Positions 54,233 through 63,608 of a DNA stretch of 64,000 nt are shown in pieces. The notes below the pieces were generated by a model that saw only the letters and a program-made list of their open reading frames with translations, searched no databases and was not told the origin of the DNA. The stretch comes from an uncultured Lachnospira sp. (lineage in GTDB: Bacteria; Bacillota; Clostridia; Lachnospirales; Lachnospiraceae), in the NCBI GenBank assembly GCA_934343805.1, contig CAKRIN010000003.1:78482-142481 (forward strand), given 5' to 3'. The position numbers and the translations under genes were made by a program. The first letter of the stretch is position 1; every line of letters starts with the position of its first letter.

Positions 54233-55594
54233 GTGAATTTACCAGAAAAATATACAGATGCCATGAAAACGCTGTTAGGAGAAGATTATGACAGCTATAT
54301 AGAAAGTTTTAATGATAAGAGACTATATGGTCTGCGTGTTAATAATCTTAAAATATCCACAGAAGATTTTCTTAAGATATGTCCATTCCAATTAGAACCA
54401 ATTCCATGGATTGAAAATGGTTTTTATTATTCAGAAGAAGATAAACCTGCCAAACATCCATATTATTTTGCCGGCTTGTATTATATTCAGGAGCCAAGTG
54501 CTATGACTCCTGCAAATGTACTTCCTGTAGACGAAGGTGATGTGGTATTTGACATGTGTGCTGCACCGGGTGGTAAATCAACTGAACTTGCTGCTAAGCT
54601 TAACAATTCAGGACTGCTCATAACTAATGATATAAGTAATTCCCGTGCAAAAGCCCTACTTAAGAATGTAGAGGTATTTGGTGTTTCTAATCTTTGCGTA
54701 CTGAATGAAGATCCTGTTGGTATTGCTGACAGATTTTCAGGCTTCTTTGACAAAGTACTTATTGATGCACCATGTTCTGGAGAAGGTATGTTCAGAAAAG
54801 ACAATAAGCTTATAAAAGCCTGGGAAAAGAATGGTCCCGAATTCTATTCACAGATTCAGAGAAATATAATTCTTGCTGGTGCCGATATGTTAAAGCCAGG
54901 TGGCAAACTTTTATATTCTACATGTACGTTTTCAAAGCTTGAAGATGAGGATTCTGTTATACACCTTCTAAAAAACAGACCTGATATGCACCTTATTGAT
55001 ATTAAACCTTATGAAGGTTTTTCTCATGGATATGACAATAACGAAGGATATCACCTCGAGAAAGCTGTCAGAATATTTCCTCATAAAATGTCAGGTGAAG
55101 GACATTTTGTTGCTTTATTTGAAAAAAATGGTGATAATTATTCATCGTCTAAACGCTCTGTATCAGGGAAAGTAAAACTTCCTGACGAATTAAAAGAATT
55201 CATGGATAGCACTACATTCAAATATGATCCGGCATATATCAACATAAGAGATACCAGGGTATACCTTACTTCTGAGTACATGGCAGAGGAACGGGGATTA
55301 AGAATTATAAGAAATGGTCTGTTACTTGGTGAACTTAAGAAAAATCGTTTTGAACCAAGTCAGGCATTTGCAATGGCTCTAAAAAAAGAGCAATATCCTA
55401 ATACACTTGATCTTCCTGTATCAGATGAACGCGTTATACGATATCTCAAAGGTGAGACAATAGATATAGATGACTGTAATAATGTTAAGTCAGGATGGAC
55501 TCTTGTATGTGTCGACGGGTATCCTCTTGGCTGGGGTAAGAATTCTAATGGTCAGCTCAAGAATAAATATCTTGCCGGATGGAGATGGATGTAA
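54233..55594 (+). CDS. RsmB/NOP-family rRNA m5C methyltransferase (RsmF-like)
   Basis: A 453-residue SAM-dependent RNA methyltransferase. Motif I is CAAPGGKSTELAAKL (about 105-119). The two catalytic cysteines lie in DAPCSGEGMFRKD and STCTFSKLEDE. A C-terminal PUA-like region ends LGWGKNSNGQLKNKYLAGW, as in RsmF/YebU relatives. The start is GTG at 54233 with TTGAGG upstream. It overlaps the next pseudouridine synthase gene by one base. The target base (for example 16S C1407) is inferred from the family. Confidence 0.92.
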   Translation: MNLPEKYTDAMKTLLGEDYDSYIESFNDKRLYGLRVNNLKISTEDFLKICPFQLEPIPWIENGFYYSEEDKPAKHPYYFAGLYYIQEPSAMTPANVLPVDEGDVVFDMCAAPGGKSTELAAKLNNSGLLITNDISNSRAKALLKNVEVFGVSNLCVLNEDPVGIADRFSGFFDKVLIDAPCSGEGMFRKDNKLIKAWEKNGPEFYSQIQRNIILAGADMLKPGGKLLYSTCTFSKLEDEDSVIHLLKNRPDMHLIDIKPYEGFSHGYDNNEGYHLEKAVRIFPHKMSGEGHFVALFEKNGDNYSSSKRSVSGKVKLPDELKEFMDSTTFKYDPAYINIRDTRVYLTSEYMAEERGLRIIRNGLLLGELKKNRFEPSQAFAMALKKEQYPNTLDLPVSDERVIRYLKGETIDIDDCNNVKSGWTLVCVDGYPLGWGKNSNGQLKNKYLAGWRWM

Positions 55595-56313
55595 TGATAA
55601 TAAGACTTGATAAATATCTTGCAGATATGAAGGCTGGAACCAGAAGTGAGGTTAAAGAGCTGATACGTAAAAAACATGTCCGTGTTAATGATGCTATAGT
55701 ATCACGTCCAGAATTAAAGATTAACACTGATTCAGACTGCGTATATGTGGATGGTATTAAGACAGGCTATAATGAATTTGAATATTATATGCTTAACAAG
55801 CCTGCAGGAGTTGTATCTGCAACAGATGATAATACTTGTAAAACAGTTATTGACCTTATCAAATCCAACCGCAAAGACATGTTTCCAGTTGGAAGATTAG
55901 ATAAGGATACTGAAGGTCTGCTTATAATAACAAATGATGGGGCAATGGCACATAATCTGCTTTCACCAAAGAAGCATGTGGATAAAACATATTTTGCAAA
56001 AGTTAAAGGCAATATTAGTGATGATGTAATTGAAAAGTTTATGAATGGTTTTAAGGTTGATAATGAATTAACCGCATTGCCTGCCAGACTTGAGGTACTG
56101 GATTATAACAAAGAAGACAATTACTCAGAAGTATATGTGACTGTCCATGAGGGTAAATTCCATCAGATAAAACGTATGTTTGCAGCCGTTGATTCTGAAG
56201 TATTATTTTTAAAAAGAGTAACTTTTGGACCTTTATCACTTGATAAAAGCCTTAAGCAGGGAGAGTTCAGACCTTTGAATGTTGAAGAGATATCTGCTCT
56301 TAAAAACAACTGA
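55594..56313 (+). CDS. RsuA/RluB-family rRNA pseudouridine synthase
   Basis: A 239-residue enzyme with an N-terminal S4 domain (IIRLDKYLADMKAGTRSEVK) and the catalytic GRLDKDTEGLLIITNDG (about 102-118). EGKFHQIKRMF is the typical later motif. I chose the ATG at 55594, which overlaps the previous stop (TAATG); an in-frame ATG at 55579 would add 5 residues. Whether the target is 16S (RsuA) or 23S (RluB) is not decided by sequence alone. Confidence 0.92.
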   Translation: MIIRLDKYLADMKAGTRSEVKELIRKKHVRVNDAIVSRPELKINTDSDCVYVDGIKTGYNEFEYYMLNKPAGVVSATDDNTCKTVIDLIKSNRKDMFPVGRLDKDTEGLLIITNDGAMAHNLLSPKKHVDKTYFAKVKGNISDDVIEKFMNGFKVDNELTALPARLEVLDYNKEDNYSEVYVTVHEGKFHQIKRMFAAVDSEVLFLKRVTFGPLSLDKSLKQGEFRPLNVEEISALKNN

Positions 56314-56339
56314 CAAATATTGATATATAAGGAGCTTAT

Positions 56340-58178
56340 ATGGTTAAGGATTTCCTTCCGATTAACAAAGAAGATATGAAAAAAAGAGGCTGGCAGCAGT
56401 GTGATTTTGTCTATATAAGTGGTGATGCCTATGTAGACCATTCATCATTTGGTGCAGCTATAATAACCAGACTACTGGAAAGCCGTGGTTACAAAGTCGG
56501 GGTAATTGCTCAGCCTGACTGGAAAAAGAAAGAATCTGTAACAATTCTTGGTGAACCACGATTAGGCTTTTTGGTTTCTGCCGGCAATATGGACTCAATG
56601 GTCAATCACTATACAGTCAACAAAAAGCACAGAAAAACTGATGCATATTCTCCTGGAGGGAAAATGGGGCTGAGACCAGATTACGCAACCATTGTATATA
56701 GCAACCTGATACGACAGACATACAAGAAAACACCTGTTATTCTAGGTGGAATAGAAGCCTCTCTCAGAAGATTATCACATTATGATTACTGGTCTGATAA
56801 AGTTAAACATTCCATCCTTATTGATTCCGGAGCTGATATAATATCTTATGGAATGGGAGAACACTCCATTGTTGAAATTGCAGAAGCACTTGATGCCGGT
56901 ATTGACGTAAAAGATATAACATACATAAAAGGAACTGTTTATAAAACAAAAAGTCTTGACCATATATATGATGATTATATTGAACTGCCATGTTTTGATG
57001 AAATTGCATCAGATAAGAAAAAATATGCCCAGAGCTTTTACACCCAGTATCTAAATACAGATGCCTTCAGTGCCAGAGTTCTTGTAGAAAAAGTTAAAGA
57101 AAAAATGTATGTTGTACAAAATCCACCTGCTATGCCGCTTACACAGATGGAAATGGATGATATATATTCACTGCCTTATATGAGGGATTATCACCCTGTA
57201 TATAAGAAAATGGGAGGTATTCCGGCTTTATCGGAAATAAAATTCTCACTTACAAGTAATCGTGGCTGTTTTGGCGGCTGCTCATTCTGTGCACTTACAT
57301 TTCATCAGGGACGCATTATACAGACAAGAAGTCATGAAAATATAATACAGGAAGCCAAGGTTATGACCAGAGATCCTGATTTTAAAGGCTATATACATGA
57401 TGTAGGTGGACCGACCGCTAATTTCAGAAGACCTGCATGCGATAAACAGTTAAGTAAAGGAGCCTGTGTTAATAAACAGTGTCTTTTCCCTAAACCATGC
57501 AGGAATCTTGTTGTTGAACACAAGGATTACATAAGTCTTTTAAGAAAATTAAGAAAAATCCCATCTGTAAAAAAAGTATTCGTCAGATCCGGAATACGAT
57601 TTGATTACTGCATGCAGGATTCTGATGATACATTTTTAAGAGAAATATGTGAACACCATATAAGCGGGCAGTTGCGCGTTGCACCTGAACACATATCTGA
57701 TAAAGTTCTTTCAAGAATGGGCAAGCCAGAACGTGCTGTATATGACAATTTTATTAAGCGATATAAAAGAATCAATGATAAGACAGGTAAAGAACAGTTT
57801 GTTGTTCCATATCTTATGTCAAGCCATCCTGGTTCAACCATGAAAGAAGCTATAGAACTTGCAGAATATGTCCGTGATCTTGGATATATGCCGGAACAGG
57901 TACAGGATTTTTATCCAACACCTTCAACGCTTTCAACCTGTATGTATTATACTGGTTATGATCCAAAAACTATGGAAAGAGTCTATACACCTGTATCTCA
58001 TCATGAAAAGGAAATGCAGAGGGCACTTATTCAATATAAGAAACCTGAAAATTATGAACTCGTTAAAGAGGCACTTCTTGCCAATAACAGAAGTGATCTT
58101 ATAGGTTTCGGGCCAAAATGTCTGATACCACCAAGAAAAATAAGGAGTAGAAGTAATGAAAATAATAGAAAAAGGTAA
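56340..58178 (+). CDS. YgiQ family radical SAM protein
   Basis: A 612-residue protein of the YgiQ family. The radical SAM cluster site CFGGCSFCA (CxxxCxxC) lies near residues 309-317. An N-terminal B12-binding-like region (about 20-200) and family-typical LPINKEDM and [17 protein letters not shown] segments support the call. Function is unknown for the family. AAGGAG precedes the ATG. The last 23 bases overlap the next gene. Confidence 0.93.
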   Translation: MVKDFLPINKEDMKKRGWQQCDFVYISGDAYVDHSSFGAAIITRLLESRGYKVGVIAQPDWKKKESVTILGEPRLGFLVSAGNMDSMVNHYTVNKKHRKTDAYSPGGKMGLRPDYATIVYSNLIRQTYKKTPVILGGIEASLRRLSHYDYWSDKVKHSILIDSGADIISYGMGEHSIVEIAEALDAGIDVKDITYIKGTVYKTKSLDHIYDDYIELPCFDEIASDKKKYAQSFYTQYLNTDAFSARVLVEKVKEKMYVVQNPPAMPLTQMEMDDIYSLPYMRDYHPVYKKMGGIPALSEIKFSLTSNRGCFGGCSFCALTFHQGRIIQTRSHENIIQEAKVMTRDPDFKGYIHDVGGPTANFRRPACDKQLSKGACVNKQCLFPKPCRNLVVEHKDYISLLRKLRKIPSVKKVFVRSGIRFDYCMQDSDDTFLREICEHHISGQLRVAPEHISDKVLSRMGKPERAVYDNFIKRYKRINDKTGKEQFVVPYLMSSHPGSTMKEAIELAEYVRDLGYMPEQVQDFYPTPSTLSTCMYYTGYDPKTMERVYTPVSHHEKEMQRALIQYKKPENYELVKEALLANNRSDLIGFGPKCLIPPRKIRSRSNENNRKR

Positions 58179-58731
58179 CTTCGGTTATCTTGCTTATAAG
58201 AAAAAACGTAATCTGATAAAAACACTGCTCGCATTTGCTGTTGTTCTTGCAGTATTTATCGCAGGATTTATTATATGGAAATCAAAGAATAATTATCTTA
58301 CCATGCTGGCAGTTGTTCTTGTTCTACCTGCTGCCAAGTTTGCAGTATCATATTTTGTCCTTATTCCACATAAAAGCTGTACTAAAGATATCAAAGACTG
58401 CATCGAAGGTTGTAAAGGCAATCTTAACAGCGTATATGATCTTGTTGTTTCTAATAAGCAGAAACCAATCGGTATCATGGCAGCAGTTATAAGTGATACC
58501 CAGATTCTGGCATATACAAACCTTGAAAAGGCTGATAAGAATCTTTTTGAAACAAGCGTAAAAGAATTTCTTAAAAATGAAAAACTAAATTGTGCCGTTC
58601 TTCTTTATAAGGATCAAGGTACTTATCTTGAAAAAGTAAAAAATGCTGCACTTAATTATGATGAAACAAAGGAAAACAGTGAAGACAGAAAGCAGTATAT
58701 AACAGAGGCTCTTCTTAGAATGAGTCTCTAA
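58156..58731 (+). CDS. Two-helix membrane protein of unknown function
   Basis: A 191-residue protein. Two transmembrane segments lie near the N-terminus (about 21-41 and 47-70: [17 protein letters not shown] and [21 protein letters not shown]). The cytoplasmic C-terminal part (about 75-191) is mixed helix and strand with no motif I recognise. It overlaps ygiQ by 23 bases, with AAGGAG inside ygiQ, and lies 13 bases before the next pseudouridine synthase. It may be specific to Lachnospiraceae; this is a guess. Confidence 0.75.
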   Translation: MKIIEKGNFGYLAYKKKRNLIKTLLAFAVVLAVFIAGFIIWKSKNNYLTMLAVVLVLPAAKFAVSYFVLIPHKSCTKDIKDCIEGCKGNLNSVYDLVVSNKQKPIGIMAAVISDTQILAYTNLEKADKNLFETSVKEFLKNEKLNCAVLLYKDQGTYLEKVKNAALNYDETKENSEDRKQYITEALLRMSL

Positions 58732-58744
58732 ATCAGGAGTTAAC

Positions 58745-59746
58745 ATGAAAGAAATTATTATTGATGAAAAACTTGATGGGCAGAAAATGATGCGCTGTCT
58801 TGAGCGTTATCTTTCTAATGCTCCCAAAAGTTTTATATATAAAATGCTGCGAAAGAAAAATATTACACTTAATAATAAAAAATCCACTGGTGATGAAAAA
58901 TTAAAAGCAGGGGATAGCATCAAAATATTTTTCTCTGATGAAACATTTGCAAAATTCACAAATACTAATAACTCTACAGATATATCAAATTATTATAACA
59001 ATATTTATAGACCACTTGATATATTGTATGAAAATGATGATGTTATATTTATAAATAAACCAGCTGGCATGCTTTCCCAGAAAGCTGCTGCCAGCGATGT
59101 TTCTCTTGTAGAGTATCTGACCGCTTATCTTATTCACAACAGGCAGATATCAGCCGTGGATCTGCAATCATTTAAGCCTGGAGTATGTAACAGGCTTGAC
59201 AGAAACACCAGCGGCATTGTTGCTGCTGGAAAAACGACAAAAGGACTTCAGGCTCTTTCTGATGCATTCAGGCAAAGAACTCTTGGAAAATATTATATCT
59301 GCTTTGTTAAAGGTTTGATTTCCGAAAGGAAATTAATTAAAGGTTATCTTGTAAAGAACGAAAAAAATAATAAGGTGTCAATATCACAATCGCCTGCAAA
59401 AGATTCTCTTCCTATTGAGACTGAATATATTCCGGTATGTTCTGGCAATAACCTTACACTTCTTAAAATTCATCTCCTCACTGGAAAAAGCCATCAGATT
59501 CGTGCACATCTTGCAAGTATTGGGCATCCATTGATAGGTGATTACAAATATGGCAACCGGACTGATAACGAAAGATTCAATAAAGCTTATGGAATAAAAG
59601 ACCAAATGCTTCATTCTTTTGAGTTAAATATACCTGATATGAATATTCATATATTTGCAGGTATTCCAGAGATATTTTTAAAAGTAATGGAAGGTGAGCA
59701 CTTATGCCAACATGGAATTCAAGAGGTCTTAGAGGATCTACACTAG
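58745..59746 (+). CDS. RluC/RluD-family rRNA pseudouridine synthase
   Basis: A 333-residue synthase with an N-terminal S4 domain (residues about 10-65) and the catalytic CNRLDRNTSGIVAAGKT. HLLTGKSHQIRAHLASIGHP is the second family signature. AGGAG precedes the ATG. The 3' end overlaps recU by 43 bases in another frame. The target uridine is most likely in 23S rRNA, by family. Confidence 0.92.
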   Translation: MKEIIIDEKLDGQKMMRCLERYLSNAPKSFIYKMLRKKNITLNNKKSTGDEKLKAGDSIKIFFSDETFAKFTNTNNSTDISNYYNNIYRPLDILYENDDVIFINKPAGMLSQKAAASDVSLVEYLTAYLIHNRQISAVDLQSFKPGVCNRLDRNTSGIVAAGKTTKGLQALSDAFRQRTLGKYYICFVKGLISERKLIKGYLVKNEKNNKVSISQSPAKDSLPIETEYIPVCSGNNLTLLKIHLLTGKSHQIRAHLASIGHPLIGDYKYGNRTDNERFNKAYGIKDQMLHSFELNIPDMNIHIFAGIPEIFLKVMEGEHLCQHGIQEVLEDLH

Positions 59747-60234
59747 AAGACCTGATTAATATGTCCAACGACAAATACCGAGCTTCACATCTTGCTCTGG
59801 TTCAAAAAATACCAACACCAATTAAGCCCATCAACATTGACCAGAAAACCAGGCACATCACTCTTGCTTATTTTGATCAGAAGAGTACTGTTGATTATAT
59901 TGGTGTTGTGCAGGGGATTCCTGTATGCTTTGATGCCAAGGAGTGTGCTACAGACACATTTCCAATACAAAATATACATGAACATCAGGTTGAATTCATG
60001 CGCGAATTTGAAAAGCAGGACGGAATTTCATTTATAATTATATATTTTTCTTCCCGTGATGAGTTCTATTATATTCCATTTTCTGATATAATATTCTATT
60101 GGGACAGAAGTCTTAATGGTGGGAGAAAAAGCTTTACCTATGAAGAAATAAACAAATCTTTCAGGATTAATGCCAATCAGGGAATTCCTGTTCATTATCT
60201 TGAAACAATTCAAAAGGATATAGAATTACGATAG
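59704..60234 (+). CDS. recU: Holliday junction resolvase RecU
   Basis: A 176-residue Firmicutes resolvase for recombination intermediates. The start NSRGLRGSTLEDLINMSNDKY and the PD-(D/E)xK core TVDYIGVVQGIPVCFDAKE match RecU; NIHEHQVEFM and FYWDRSLNGGRKS follow. GGTGAG precedes the ATG. It overlaps the preceding gene by 43 bases, yet the N-terminal residues are conserved, so the overlap is probably real. In Bacillus recU is next to ponA; here a GGDEF-like gene follows. Confidence 0.93.
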   Translation: MPTWNSRGLRGSTLEDLINMSNDKYRASHLALVQKIPTPIKPINIDQKTRHITLAYFDQKSTVDYIGVVQGIPVCFDAKECATDTFPIQNIHEHQVEFMREFEKQDGISFIIIYFSSRDEFYYIPFSDIIFYWDRSLNGGRKSFTYEEINKSFRINANQGIPVHYLETIQKDIELR

Positions 60235-60250
60235 AAAGGCTGAATTGATT

Positions 60251-61540
60251 ATGAGTAATAATAGTGTCAATAATTACACAGAAGATTATGAGCTTGTTAA
60301 TGGCTATGCTGTTGTTGATAATAATTTTTCTATAATTACCGCTAACGAAGCAATGTATAAATTTCTTGGAATATCTACCCATTATTCAATAGTTGACACT
60401 ATTCATCAGGTTGATCTTGATGATTTCATTGATGTTGCCAATACATTAAGACTTAATTTAAGAAAATCTATGTGTCTGAGAATGAAAAGAGTAGATAATT
60501 CTTACAGATGGGTTCTTGTGGATATTGAAAAAAAGAACATTCCTTCTTCTGTTAATTCCGAATATCTTGAATTACACATTTCTGACATTCTTGCTATCAG
60601 AAATTTTAATAAACAACTTCAAAAGACTATAAAGTCATTTACCCATATCATGGCCATGGATAATGAATTGTTCTACACTTATGATTTTAATACAGATATA
60701 TTTACTCTTAATTCATTTGTTGATAATGAGTTATTCATGGTTATGAAAGATAAAATCGACAATATACAGAATGTTTTATTTGAAACCAATTCTATACTTG
60801 AAGAATACAGAGACGAGATAATACGTCTTAAAGAAGATATTTTATCTGGAAATATTGATTATACGCATACAATACATGCCAGATTATTCAATGACAATTC
60901 TGGAAACTATTATCCGATTAATGTTAAAGGTTCAACTATATATTCTAACCTTAAGCCAGTATTAAGTGTTGGAAGCTTTAAACTGATTGATAACACACCT
61001 GTAACATTTTCTCAGAAAACATATGAATACAAGAATGCTACATATACAAGAAATCCTTACGATCTTGCTGATTTCTGCAACAATAATATAAACATTAATC
61101 CGGACTGTCAGTTATCTATAATATATCTTGAAGTTGATGATATTAACAATCTTACCGCTAACATGCCGGATAAATTAAAAGATATATCCCACATAATTGA
61201 AGATACAATCCTTAAGGTTATAGAATATCGTGGCATGCTTTGTCTTATAGATGACTTTAAATATACAATTGTTGTTAAAAATATTAATTCAGAAATATCC
61301 CTTAGGGCATTTCTTGAACACATCCGTACAATGATAGCATGGAACTGTAAATTAATTGACCCGGATCTTAATATAGGTTTCTCGATTGGTATAGGCAGAT
61401 ATCCTGACAATGGAACTGATCTTGTATTAATTGAAAATAAAATCCGTAAAGCATTTGCTATTGCCAAAAAGAAGGGCGGTGGCAGATACATAATATATAA
61501 AGAAGTTCTACATGATAATTATGATTTATCCAGCTTGTAA
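60251..61540 (+). CDS. PAS protein with degenerate GGDEF domain
   Basis: A 429-residue protein. A PAS-like N-terminal domain (about 10-115) includes NGYAVVDNNFSIITANEAMYK. A middle region and a C-terminal GGDEF-like domain (about 280-425) follow. The GGDEF motif itself is replaced by LIDDF, but SIGIGRYPDNG and the AKKKGGGRY tail are kept. It is therefore unlikely to make cyclic-di-GMP; a receptor or scaffold role is possible. GAAAGG precedes the ATG at 60251. It ends before the his promoter. Confidence 0.82.
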   Translation: MSNNSVNNYTEDYELVNGYAVVDNNFSIITANEAMYKFLGISTHYSIVDTIHQVDLDDFIDVANTLRLNLRKSMCLRMKRVDNSYRWVLVDIEKKNIPSSVNSEYLELHISDILAIRNFNKQLQKTIKSFTHIMAMDNELFYTYDFNTDIFTLNSFVDNELFMVMKDKIDNIQNVLFETNSILEEYRDEIIRLKEDILSGNIDYTHTIHARLFNDNSGNYYPINVKGSTIYSNLKPVLSVGSFKLIDNTPVTFSQKTYEYKNATYTRNPYDLADFCNNNININPDCQLSIIYLEVDDINNLTANMPDKLKDISHIIEDTILKVIEYRGMLCLIDDFKYTIVVKNINSEISLRAFLEHIRTMIAWNCKLIDPDLNIGFSIGIGRYPDNGTDLVLIENKIRKAFAIAKKKGGGRYIIYKEVLHDNYDLSSL

Positions 61541-61545
61541 GCATG

Positions 61546-61574
61546 TTGACAAGCTATATTTATTTATGTATAAT
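61546..61574 (+). promoter_or_regulatory. Consensus promoter of the his operon
   Basis: Perfect TTGACA (61546-61551) and TATAAT (61569-61574) are separated by 17 bases. The predicted start is near 61581, giving a leader of about 78 bases before hisZ. Confidence 0.85.
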
Positions 61575-61590
61575 TCAAACATATTTTAGT

Positions 61591-61623
61591 GTGTTAGCAT
61601 GTTATCACTTTAACGTGTTAAAG
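61591..61623. promoter_or_regulatory. Two tandem palindromes downstream of the his promoter (putative operators)
   Basis: An 18-bp imperfect palindrome (61591-61608, centre CATG, 14 of 18 positions self-complementary) is followed by a perfect 7-2-7 palindrome CTTTAACGTGTTAAAG (61608-61623). Both lie just after the predicted transcription start, so a repressor bound here would block the operon. The regulator is unknown; a TrpR-like HisR is one candidate. Confidence 0.55.
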
Positions 61624-61658
61624 AATATAGTAATTAACGAAAGGATGCAGGTATATTT

Positions 61659-62939
61659 ATGAAGAAAGATTTATTACATACCCCAGAGGGTGTCAGAGAC
61701 ATATATAGCACGGAATGTGCAGAAAAGAAGGTTATTGAGAATCGTCTTCATGATGTTCTTGCTTCATATGGATACAACGATATACAGACGCCATCAATCG
61801 AATTTTTTGATGTATTTAATAAAGAACGAGGAAGTGTTCCATCTAATGAGATGTTCAAGCTATTTGACAGATATGGGAACACTCTTGTTCTAAGACCAGA
61901 TATGACTCCTTCCATAGCACGGGCTACTTCCAAATATTTTGAAGACAGAATGCTGCCTGTAAAGCTGTGTTACCTTGGAAACACATTTGTTAATGTAAGC
62001 AAATACTATCAGGGCAGGCTTAAAGAAAATACCATGCTTGGTGCTGAGCTTATTAATGATAATTCACTTGCAGCTGATTATGAGATTATTTCTATGGTAA
62101 TTGACTGTATGTTATCCGCTGGTTTAACTGAATTCCAGGTTGAACTTGGTAATGTTGCATTTTTCAATGGACTGCTCCATAAAGCTGGCATTACTGGTGA
62201 TTCAGCAGAAGAGCTGTTAAGACTTATCAAGGACAAGAATTATTTTGGTGTCGAAGAATTATTAAATAATCTTAATATTGATGATAGCACTGCTAAAGCT
62301 TTACTTGAACTCCCACAGCTTTTTGGTGGAACAGAAGTTCTTGATAAAGCTAAAGCTTTAACTGATGATAACGAATGTTTTGAGGCTATTACCAGGCTTG
62401 AAGATTTATACCAGCTCTTAAAAGAGAATAACTACGATAAATATATATCTTTTGATCTTGGTGATTTATCTGAACATGCTTATTATACCGGAATTATATT
62501 CCATGCATATACATTTGGAACAGGTGAACCGGTTGTTAATGGGGGACGTTATGATAAGCTGCTTGGCCAGTTTGGATGTGACAAGGCATCTATTGGTTTT
62601 TCTATCACTATTGACAGACTTATCGCAGCACTTAACAGGCAGAACATACACATTCCACATGATTGTAACGGAACACTTCTTGTATATGATGCTGATAAGC
62701 TTGGACATGCAATAAGTATTTCTAAATCATTAAGGAATACAGGAACCAATGTATGTATGATTGCTTATACAGATAAGAAAAATGATTCGCAATATATAGA
62801 ATATGCTAAAGAATCTTCTTTAGTTAATGTTGCTTTTATTGATAGCATTTATATATCTGATTCAACGGTAAGAGTTATTGATGAATCTGGACGTAATGAA
62901 AGAACTACTATAAACAGCCTTGCAGGAGGTACATTCTAA
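61659..62939 (+). CDS. hisZ: ATP phosphoribosyltransferase regulatory subunit
   Basis: A catalytically inactive histidyl-tRNA-synthetase paralogue that forms a complex with the short HisG. The 426 residues start [18 protein letters not shown]. Class II core motifs are visible in [17 protein letters not shown] and [12 protein letters not shown]. The C-terminal anticodon-binding part is reduced relative to HisS. AAAGGATG precedes the ATG. It overlaps hisG by one base, so the two should be made in step. Confidence 0.95.
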   Translation: MKKDLLHTPEGVRDIYSTECAEKKVIENRLHDVLASYGYNDIQTPSIEFFDVFNKERGSVPSNEMFKLFDRYGNTLVLRPDMTPSIARATSKYFEDRMLPVKLCYLGNTFVNVSKYYQGRLKENTMLGAELINDNSLAADYEIISMVIDCMLSAGLTEFQVELGNVAFFNGLLHKAGITGDSAEELLRLIKDKNYFGVEELLNNLNIDDSTAKALLELPQLFGGTEVLDKAKALTDDNECFEAITRLEDLYQLLKENNYDKYISFDLGDLSEHAYYTGIIFHAYTFGTGEPVVNGGRYDKLLGQFGCDKASIGFSITIDRLIAALNRQNIHIPHDCNGTLLVYDADKLGHAISISKSLRNTGTNVCMIAYTDKKNDSQYIEYAKESSLVNVAFIDSIYISDSTVRVIDESGRNERTTINSLAGGTF

Positions 62940-63589
62940 TGAGATACATAACAATCGCTCTGGCAAAAGGCCGTCTTGCCAAAAAAGCCATGGAAATTTT
63001 TGAACAAATCGGAATTCCTTGTGAAGAGATGAAAGATGAAAAAACAAGAAAGCTTATATTTACCAATGAAGAATTAGGTTTTAAATTTTTCTTGTCCAAG
63101 CCATCTGATGTTCCAACCTATGTTGAATATGGAGCTGCGGATATCGGTATAGTCGGTAAGGATACAATTCTTGAAGAAGGCCGTAGTCTTTATGAAGTAT
63201 ATGACCTTCAGATGGGCAAATGCAGAATGTGTGTATGTGGTCCCGAATCTGCAAGAGAGAAATTACAGCATCATGAACTTATAAGAGTTGCTTCAAAGTA
63301 TCCTAATATTGCCAAAGATTATTTTAATAACAAGAAACATCAGACTGTTGAAATTATCAAGCTTAATGGCTCAGTTGAATTAGCTCCTATTGTAGGACTT
63401 GCTGAGGTTATAGTTGATATCGTTGAGACTGGAGCAACTTTAAAAGAAAATGGTCTTGAAGTTCTTGAAGAAGTATGTCCTCTTTCTGCCAGAATGGTTG
63501 TTAATCAGGTAAGCATGAAGATGGAACAGGAGAGAATAACCAGACTCATTAATGATGTCAAAAAATATATAGAAACACAGAATAACTAA
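62939..63589 (+). CDS. hisG: ATP phosphoribosyltransferase catalytic subunit (short form)
   Basis: Catalyses the first step of histidine synthesis, from ATP and PRPP. The 216 residues are the short form that lacks the C-terminal regulatory domain and needs His[21 protein letters not shown] is the N-terminal signature, and [20 protein letters not shown] holds the PRPP-binding loop. AGGAGG lies at the end of hisZ. hisD follows 19 bases later. Confidence 0.97.
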   Translation: MRYITIALAKGRLAKKAMEIFEQIGIPCEEMKDEKTRKLIFTNEELGFKFFLSKPSDVPTYVEYGAADIGIVGKDTILEEGRSLYEVYDLQMGKCRMCVCGPESAREKLQHHELIRVASKYPNIAKDYFNNKKHQTVEIIKLNGSVELAPIVGLAEVIVDIVETGATLKENGLEVLEEVCPLSARMVVNQVSMKMEQERITRLINDVKKYIETQNN

Positions 63590-63608
63590 TTATACCGGAG
63601 GATTTACC

